A stretch of DNA of 44,431 nucleotides from Actinomortierella ambigua (taxonomy: Eukaryota > Mortierellomycota > Mortierellomycetes > Mortierellales > Mortierellaceae), in the NCBI GenBank assembly GCA_016098155.1, contig JAAAJB010000280.1:1-44431 (forward strand), in the 5' to 3' direction. Positions 36,645 through 44,431 of this stretch are shown here, one piece after another (positions within the stretch are counted from its first letter, which is position 1; the number at the start of each line of letters is the position of its first letter). A program made the translations under genes and the position numbers. The notes beneath the pieces were generated by a model. It did not search any database. It had not been told where the DNA came from and worked only from the letters and a program-made list of their open reading frames with translations.

Positions 36645-39600
36645 ATGGCAGAGACTGTTTGGGCTATCCACAAATTTGACGCCGAGGCCGACGACGAGAT
36701 CTCGTTCAATGTTGACGAACCGATCATTGTCACTCAAAAGGACGAGCTCTACCAGGATGGATGGTGGGAGGTAAGCCAGAAAAAAAAAAGTGTTGTGATC
36801 GTTTTTGTTTATTGCATCGTAGTACACGATAAACAACGTGGACCACAAAAGCCAGTGAGAGAAAGAAGAAAAAAGAAAGGACATTGTGGGTGGGTTTGGT
36901 TGTTTGCTTCTTCCTTTCCCCTCTCCCTTCCCCCCCTTTCCCTTCTCGGACTGGCATGAATTCAACTGCATTAATGTCGGGCGCAGCCTCAACAAATTTT
37001 TTTGGGATCCGTTGGAATGAGATGATGAGACTGATGGCCTCAACGGTTCTCCTTTTTTTAATTGATATAATTTGGAGGTGGGTGGTGTCAAAAAAAATGA
37101 AAGAAGAGGTGGAGGAGGGCGAGGTACGCGTGTGCGTGCACTGCACACCAAGTGACATGTGCTTTGAGGGTGTTGTGTTGTTGTTGTTATTGTTTAATGT
37201 TGTGTGAGAGCCAAAGTTCTTTATAACGAATAATGCCCACCTGGAAGGAGGGGGAGGTGGGTAGTATGTGTATGCAAGAGTGAACACAACAAGAACGAGA
37301 GCAGAAAACACAGAGAAAAAATGAAGGGAAAGGAGGTAGGTAGGTGGGTGGGAGGGGTGTGCGAGTTCCAGCTTGTTTTACATGTTTGTGTTTGTCTGTG
37401 TTGTATGATATGTTGAAAAAAAAAGAGGAACGAGAGCACCACCATCCAATACACAAAGAACATTTCATATTGACAAAAAAAAAGTCAAAGTAGAGCGAAG
37501 GGGCGTTTTTTTTTCGGTGCAGGGCAAAAGAGTTCAATCACCCAATTATCTTTATCGACCTCTCCATCATCACGCATCATCACCATCATCACCATCATCA
37601 GCCACCGGATCGGGGGCACAAGAAGCCTTTTCTCTTTTCGCGCAGCTTGGTTTATTTTGGTTTACAGCACATTCTTGGGAAGAAGTCTGTGAAAGTGAAG
37701 GAGGGAGACAGAGAGAGATGATGATGATGAGGGATATGCATTCTATTATTTAATGTGTGGTGTTGGGTTTGTCTACGGCGTGTGTGTGTATGTGTGTCGC
37801 AGGTTTTGTTCAACTCTAAAACGGGTGCATCAACGCAATTTCAACAAAAAATGTCCCATGCACGCATCGTTGTTGGCTACTCTGATCAGACTTGATTTTG
37901 TGTAGACTTTCATGAATAGAGTTAACACAACAACAGTTTGCCCAGAGGGGAGAGTGGAGTGGAGAGTCAAAGGGGGGAAGGGGGTTGAGGACATGTGTGC
38001 ACACGCAACAGCCCCTTCATTGGTGTCAAGTAGACTCGAGGCGAGCGTGTAGATGAGGAGGAGGAAAAAAGGGGGGGGGGGAGGAAGGAAGGAAGGAAGA
38101 AGCAAGGAGGTGGTGCAATCGTGAGAGATGTGGTTCAGAGCACATACACAGCGCACATAACATATACAAAGAAAGACAAAATAGAAGCAGGGCGCAAGGG
38201 TGACTGAGGCTACGACGACGCATGGCACTCGTTTGGTGCCTGTACCTTGTGTACCCTGCTCAAAGCTGGCATTCAAAAGACATGGGTGCAGCAAAGAAAA
38301 AGTCCGGGGGTGGAACAGATGGAGAAAAAAAAAGAGGGTCTAAATTAGCAGGAAAGGGAAAAACAAAAAACAAAAAACCAGGGTAGTCTTTGGCACAATG
38401 ATACATGGAGTACTAACGTTTTATTCCTCTCCGCCTTCCTATGTGTTAGGGCACCAACGTCCGTGGCGAAACAGGTTTGTTTCCTATGAACTACACATCT
38501 CCAGGTAGGAAGCTGTTTTTATTCTTGATCTCCTCTTCACTTCCCCCCAGTCTTGCACTTGTCTCTCAATTTTCATTTTATGTGCAGTGCAACAATCATG
38601 CGACAGCCTGTTCCTTGTGTGAGAGGATGGATGCCAAGAATGGTCCCGGACCCCACAGGAGGAGGGATCAAAAGTAGAAACAGGCACCACAGGACATTTC
38701 GCGGTCTCTTATGGGGGCCCCTTGGTGCACCATGGATCGCTCTGGAGAGCACAGACAGAGATGGACGGGGACAGTGCATGGCCTCCACCTTTTTGCGTCG
38801 GACATTGGGGCGAGACTCCGCCCTTTCGTTTGGTGTTACTCGGAAAGAAAGGGTAGAGGGGGGGACGATGGTTTAGGTTGGGTTAGGTTAGGTTAGGCTG
38901 GGGAAGGGGAGATATGGGTACGATGGACCTGAGCTTTGATTGATTTTCGACAGCATTTTACACACTGCAATCGATCCGTGGCTCCGAAACGGATAATAAG
39001 GCATCATGCAGAGCACTTTATTCTTCTTTGCCTTCTCCACCCACCCGAAGAAAAAGAGCTTTACTGGATGCGGGTCCTACTTTTGGTCATGTTTGCTCGA
39101 GATTGCTGGAGTTTATGCATTTTGATTCGACGGAGCACATATCCAGCATTTCCAACCGAACGAGAAGGAGTGAGTGAGAGAGAGAGAATGAATAAGAGTG
39201 TGAGAGTGAGACAGCGGGAGGGAGCAGCTGGGAGAAAGAGAGAGACAGAGAGAGAGAGCCATCCTAGCGTTGTATAATGTCAGCTTGAGAGAGCTCTGTG
39301 TGTCTCTTTCGATACCTGAGCCCTAGCTGCGTACAGGACCTTGGGGAAGTTGCAAGGGTAGTCTAGTGGTAGTATGTTGTAAGCTTGGTGCTCTTTATCG
39401 AGCGCGCGATAGCGTTCTGAGCTTAGATGGGAAGAGTACCCACGATGTACTCGTCCCCTCCACTTGCTCACCAACCCTACCACCACCCTTTCTCGGCTGG
39501 CCTCTGACAGTGGTTTTTTTCATAATCTCCCACATCGACTCTTGATGAACCTCACCTTTCCTTCCTTCCAGGATGATGAAAGAACAGAAAGAAGAAGAAC

Positions 39601-42024
39601 GAGAAGAAGACGGGGAAGAAAAGGAAGAAGAAACAGAAGAAGAGAGAGAAGGAGGGGAAGAGGGGAGACAGGTGTGGCCAATATGGAGCTACTAGGCTGT
39701 GAAGAGAGGAAACTGGTTGTTTAATCATTATACTAGTGCTCTCATTGCTCTTTTTTGTGTTCAAAACGATGCTAATTTATGTATACTCTCGTGCCTTGCG
39801 CACATTTGGCATTGCAACGTACTCTAGATCCACCAGAGCATGTCGACTCGCCCCCCGCCTCCAGGGTCAATACGAGCAGCAACAACAGCAACAACAACAG
39901 CATCAACGGTATCATCAGCAATACAGGCAACAATCTGGATAGCCGGGGTAATGGCAGTGGGGTCCCCAATATGGGTCCTGCTCCACCAAACCACATGAGC
40001 AGCCCAACTCACAGCATCACAGCCAGCATGGTCAGCATGCACCTTTCCCAACAGAGCCCGGCCTCGAGCGGCGGACGTGGCGGACTTCATAGCCCGGCCC
40101 CCAACGCGTCTGGATCCAACTCAAAGGCCATTGCACAGGCCGTCGAGGACAGTTTGAGCGATCCTCAGCTCAGTGGCCATCCTACGACATGGTCCATCGA
40201 CCAAGTCGCCTACTGGCTTCGTTGGATTGGTTTTGAATCAGTTATCAGTAGCTTTCAGGGTAAGCAAAAATGATGGTTTATGACTCTGGAATGTATCGCA
40301 CATAACAGAGCGATTCATTTACCTCCGCTAACACTATGCATCACCACGCCTTTGCTTTTCTTTTCTTTTCTTGTGGACTCGTGGACTCTCTAGACAATGA
40401 AATCTCCGGAGCCATCTTGCTGGAACTTAACCTCAACAACCTCAAAGAGTTGGACATTGCATCATTTGGCAAGCGTTTCAACATCATGAATGCCATCACC
40501 TCTCTGAAGCAGCTTACCAAGCCAGGTGGACTTTCCAAGGGCCCTTTTGGCCTCGATGGTGTACCTGGCGGTGGCTTTCCTAACGGCCACGGCCCCAATA
40601 TCCCGCCCCGTCTTGCTTCTGCAGGTGGACCCAGCCCACGTGCTTCGTTTGATCCCCGTGGAGACTATATGCCTGATCCTCGCAGCCCTCCGATGCAGTC
40701 TACAGCATCCATGCACTCACAATCCACAGCCTCCTACCGTCCTCCTCAACCCCAGTCCCAAGCCCCACCTCACCATCAGCACCAACACCAACACCAGCCC
40801 CCCCAGCCCCAGCACCATAACCAACATCAGCATCAGCCAGATTATGACACACCTCCGCAATCACGGAATGCGGCACTTGCACGGTCCGATACCATTGGTT
40901 CGCTGGCCAGCGGCGGCAGCATGGGTGACTTTTCAATGCCCTCGAACGAAGGTCGTGGTGGCCAGCGCCAGAGCATGACTTCGGCCTACTCTTCAACGTC
41001 GAACCCTCGACGCAACAACCAGTGGGACCGCCAGCCGCCACCTCAGGTGCCAACCAGCCCGATCCCCTCTCAACAGGCGCGGTCGCTCAATGGCATGCCC
41101 GAGGAACAAATGTATAGTCGCCCCATGGACTCTATGAATGACCACCACTACCCTCGTCCTATGGATCGGGCAGGCCCTACCAGCCCAGACTTGGGCTCAC
41201 AGGACCACTTCCAGCACCCAACACCTCAGCCTCGTGCAGCGCCTCCCAAGCCCGAGAGTCACCATCCTCGGCACCCAAGCGGCAAGGCAGACCCCGCCAA
41301 TAAGGTCGTGTCTCTGGAAGTCATTGGTCGTCCCGACTATGCTGGATGGCTCAAGAAGCGTGGTGATGGCGCATACCGCACTTGGAAGAGCCGGTGGTTC
41401 ATGCTCAAGGGTGTGACGCTGTACTACATGAATTCGCCCAAGGAGAATGCTAGCAAGGACTATATTGATTTGGTTGGCTACAAGATTGTTCAGGATGAAA
41501 ACATTTATGCCGGCAAGTACTGCTTCAAGGCTGTGCACGAGGATCTGCGCAACTTTTACTTTTACACAGACAACGAGTCGGACATGAAGGGTTGGCTCAA
41601 GGCCCTGATGAAGGTCACCATCGGTCGCGATCCCGGAGCGCCCGTGATTTCGTCGAGCAACATCCCCACGATCCCTCTGCACGTTGCTCAGCGGATGCAG
41701 CCTCGCCCTCCATCGCCCTCCAAGCGCAACCGTGGCATGGGTCCCAATGGTCCACCCATGCACCCTCAGCAGGCTCAGCACCAGCAGCAGTATGACCAAA
41801 AGTTTCAACAAAAGCAGCAAATGCAGATGCATCAGCAGCAACACCAGCAGCAGAATGGCCAGATGCAGTTGCTCGACTATGATGATCAAGAGTCAGAGGG
41901 CGAAGAATACCTCCAGAACGACTATGGCCAGCCCAAGTACAACCACAACCAGGGCAGCAACGGCCATGCCAAGAACGACCACGGTGACGAAAGCCCAGTG
42001 CTGCAGTCCAAGGTTCTGCCCGGC

Positions 42025-42056
<32 letters not shown>

Positions 42057-42979
42057 GCAACGCCATAGCTTTGTTCAGAACGGTCATGGCGATGACGATC
42101 CCTGGAGAGAGGAGGACGACGAAGGCTTTGGTCATCAGCCATCTCAGCCCAAGAACCGCCCCGACAGTGAGTTGGACTCTTACCGCCATGGCGGACCAAT
42201 GCAACAGTCTGGCAACGGCCGCTTGGTAAATAGTGCTTTTTTTTTTTTTTTTTTGCCCCCCTGCCCCCTTTCCTTCCCTCCTTCTTTCTGCCTTTCATTC
42301 ATTCATTCATTCATTCTTTCTCTGTTGTTATTATTTTATTATTGGTGCTTGCTTCGAACCCATGAATACGAAACTAATCATTATCGTGATCCGCTTTTCT
42401 TCTTCTTCTTCCTCATAGACTCAGGAGGAGTACGTCGCCTGGATTAACCGCAACCTGCCAGACAGCGTCGACCCAGTGACGGACATGATCCAGTCTCTGC
42501 GCTCGGGCGTTGTTCTGGTACGGTTGGTCGAGTCACTGTCGGGTGAATTTGTAGACAAGAAGATTCCGAACGCGACGTATACGCTGCAGATGTTGGAGAA
42601 CCTGTTGGCGGCGTTCAAGTTTATGGACCGCGTGGGCATTTCGACAGAAGGCTACACGGTCAAGGATGTCTTTAACGGCATCGAGGACAAGATTGTGCTC
42701 ATGTTTGAGTGCATTCGGCAACGATTCCCTAATGACGCTTCCTCCCCTCGAGGCGGCAACCATCACCACCATCCCATGAACAACAACAGCAACAACACAA
42801 GTATGACCAATGCACGCGCTTCGCCGAGCCAACGTTCCCAGGCTTCGTCCGGCAAGTCACCCCGGTTGGGCAACGAGAATGCTTACTTGCCCCAGCAACG
42901 GTCGACATCGCCACGCATGAACATTGGTTCTGAGTATGAGGCTCTGTACGAGGAGGCGGCACGCAGCACCATTGCTTAA
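36645..42979 (+). CDS. Boi1/Boi2-like polarity scaffold with added calponin-homology domain (SH3-SAM-PH-CH)
   Basis: About 1001 residues. Exons: 36645-36770, 38450-38504, 39828-40259, 40394-42225, 42419-42979. The SH3 domain is right at the N-terminus (residues 2-60; DAEADDEISF, DGWWEG, GLFPMNY) and is split by the first intron. A SAM domain (about 178-250) has WSIDQVAYWLRWIGF and LNNLKELDIASFG. A Q/H/P-rich linker follows, then a PH domain (about 515-612; AGWLKKRG...RWFMLKG, ending in MKGWLKALM). The last exon is a single CH domain (about 817-918; WINRNLP, SLRSGVVLVRLVE, NLLAAFKFMDRVG). In yeast, Boi proteins link Cdc42 and exocyst at growth sites through SH3, SAM and PH; a CH domain suggests actin or GAP-like binding and is not in yeast Boi. 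Introns 1 and 2 are very long (1679 and 1323 bp). An in-frame ATG at 39779 would skip SH3. Confidence 0.88.
38873..38897 (+). repeat. Interstitial TTAGG-type repeat
   Basis: Three close TTAGG units with a TTGGG variant, in intron 2 of the Boi-like gene. It resembles telomere repeats but is too short to be a telomere remnant with confidence. Confidence 0.5.
42296..42316. repeat. (CATT)n microsatellite
   Basis: Five perfect tetranucleotide units in the last intron of the Boi-like gene, within a pyrimidine tract. Confidence 0.9.
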
Positions 42980-43391
42980 AAACTTGATTCCTTTTTTTTT
43001 TTTCTTTTTCTTTTTATTTATTATTATTTGTCCTGTTTTGCTCTTGTATCTTTCCTCCCCCCACCCCCACCTTCCCCATGAAGAATATCTACGCACACAC
43101 ACATAACAACAACAACAACACATTCATACGCCCACACACATATATTGCACGCCCAAAAAAAAGAGAGTATGCCTATCGCATCCTTTTTGTAACGCCAGTT
43201 TTTTTTTTATTCCATTGAGATTTTACCAAGAAAAAAAAGTAGTACCCCTTTATCATCTTGAACGAACTTTACCCCAAAAAAGCTAATTTTTAAAGTTGAT
43301 TCAGTCAGGTGATCGGGCTTAGGTGGATGTTGGTATGCTCTTGTGTTCAATCTTAGATTGCCCCTGATATCTTTTCTTTAGACCCATCCAG
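42980..43391. other. Intergenic region between Boi-like and F-box genes
   Basis: 412 bp, T-rich on plus with CA and AAC repeats; no gene seen. It should contain the 3' end of the first gene and the promoter of the second. A TTTAG just before the F-box start could be the acceptor of a leader intron. Confidence 0.4.
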
Positions 43392-44431
43392 ATGTCCGCA
43401 ACAGTCGCTCCCACTCGTGTCACTCGTTCGGCGGGGAGAGCGACAGAAGCTGTTGTTCTTGACTCTGCCAGTGTGCCGAAAACATTGTCCTCTGGCGACG
43501 AGAAGGAGACAATCCCACAACAGGTCGGCGCGTTGGCCACTACGGATAGTTTGTCGGACTCTACCAACCAGACCTCAAACACAACCAATGGATTCTCATT
43601 CTTTTCAAAATCTTCAGCACCAGAGATCTCGACATCAGAATCTATGGCCTCCACATTACAGCCATCACCTTCAACAAAGTCGACAACGAATGCAATGGCA
43701 ATGGCAAAGACAAAGGCAAAGGCGAAGAAGTCCGAGGCACAAGACCAGCCTGAAAGCGTGGGAATGGTCATCGCTGCTGAAACGAAGCCGCCACGCAAAC
43801 GCGTCAAGAAACGCAATGATTCAGGGGCTGTCCTTGAGGATGACACCACCAAGGCGCTTGAGCAGCAGCTACACCAGCAGCAAGTAGCCCCGGCACTGCT
43901 GAGCGTACCACCGGAGCTGTTTACGATCATCCTGTCGTATCTCTACCCATCCGAGATCGCCAAGCTGGCGATGGTCTCGAAGCAGATGTACAAGCTCATC
44001 GAGAGCCAACCTATCTGGAGGACGATCATGACCATCGGCAAGCTGCCAGAGCCCAAGCTCAAGTTCCCGACGGAGATGATCGTGGTTCTTGCCTACAGTG
44101 ACCTGGTCTGCGAGCAATGCATGTCCCTGTCCCAGATGAAGCGTGGGATGCAGTACTCGGACCGACCTTTGCCCGTTTCGCTAGCATGGAACAACCCATC
44201 ACCATCGTCTACATCTGCATCATCATCAACACCACCACCACATCGCCCCATTCACCTCTGTCGACCATGTCGCCAGGACTACTATCGCGACCACGAGAGC
44301 GAGCTCGGATTGAAGAAGAAGAATAAGAAGAAGAGGCCGCCGAATTGGGGTTATGGTGGTTATAGTTATGATGGTCTGATGACCAAGGCGGATGCCATAC
44401 ACACGTATCAAGTGACGGAGAGACAGCTCGC
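43392..44431 (+). CDS. F-box protein with XPA-like zinc module (3' end missing)
   Basis: A single open frame from 43392 to the window edge, at least 346 residues, with no stop. Residues 1-165 are Ser/Thr/Lys-rich with a basic patch (PPRKRVKKR), a possible nuclear signal. An F-box lies at about 177-217 (VPPELFTIILSYLYPSEIAK, ending in QPIWRTI); these bind Skp1 in SCF ubiquitin ligases. Then comes a CEQC pair (about 241), a Ser/Pro-rich insert, and a CRPC pair with RQDYY (about 290), making a likely Cys4 zinc site. After it, LMTKADAIHTYQVTERQL resembles the segment following the XPA zinc finger. Together these suggest a substrate receptor with a DNA- or protein-binding finger; this is inference. 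The end of the gene and any introns lie outside. Confidence 0.82.
   Translation, partial: MSATVAPTRVTRSAGRATEAVVLDSASVPKTLSSGDEKETIPQQVGALATTDSLSDSTNQTSNTTNGFSFFSKSSAPEISTSESMASTLQPSPSTKSTTNAMAMAKTKAKAKKSEAQDQPESVGMVIAAETKPPRKRVKKRNDSGAVLEDDTTKALEQQLHQQQVAPALLSVPPELFTIILSYLYPSEIAKLAMVSKQMYKLIESQPIWRTIMTIGKLPEPKLKFPTEMIVVLAYSDLVCEQCMSLSQMKRGMQYSDRPLPVSLAWNNPSPSSTSASSSTPPPHRPIHLCRPCRQDYYRDHESELGLKKKNKKKRPPNWGYGGYSYDGLMTKADAIHTYQVTERQL

Noticed and set aside
39345..39440. tRNA-like piece (tagtctagtggtagtatg)
   Set aside because: It matches a D-arm/A-box, but there is no proper T-arm (B-box) and no 3' partner for the acceptor stem. At most a tRNA or SINE relic.

Overview
The window looks like nuclear DNA of an early-diverging, probably mortierellalean, fungus. 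Genes carry many short GT-AG introns and GC-rich third codon positions. Proteins have long Q/N/S/H-rich stretches, and the spaces between genes are full of pyrimidine or purine microsatellites. A clear VMP1 homologue, a family generally missing from Dikarya, argues for Mucoromycota or Mortierellomycota. That placement is inference. Ten Ns at 17643-17652 mark an assembly gap.

I rebuilt eleven protein genes from spliced reading frames. Left part, minus strand: a truncated flavin monooxygenase of Baeyer-Villiger type (<98-892), an oxalate/formate-antiporter-like MFS carrier (2928-5156), a gene-poor stretch of about 7.2 kb, then an RGG/RRDD-repeat protein (12402-13850). The last is divergent from a plus-strand SREK1-like splicing factor (14106-16908), and the 255 bp between them holds a perfect CRE. 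Middle: a mitochondrial-type succinate-semialdehyde dehydrogenase (17054-19515) converging on a sodium:solute symporter (20716-22533, minus), which is divergent from a small GNAT acetyltransferase (23464-24177). Right part, all plus: a ThrE/Prm10-like (DUF1212) membrane protein with a long disordered N-terminus (24972-29599), a VMP1 homologue preceded by a SAP motif (31292-34350), a Boi-like SH3-SAM-PH protein ending in a calponin-homology domain (36645-42979), and a truncated F-box protein with an XPA-like zinc module (43392->44431).

The genes do not form an obvious pathway or cluster; this reads as ordinary core genome. The two RNA-binding genes share a divergent promoter, and the splicing factor and dehydrogenase are only 145 bp apart in tandem. 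The best leads are unusual domain combinations (SAP-VMP1, SH3-SAM-PH-CH, F-box-XPA), in-frame ATGs inside introns that could make isoforms lacking the extra N-terminal module, an apparent GC-AG intron whose retention keeps the frame, and pyrimidine tracts that follow the sense strand upstream of most genes. No tRNA, rRNA, CRISPR array or intact transposon was recognised. All splice sites are read from sequence, with no transcript evidence.
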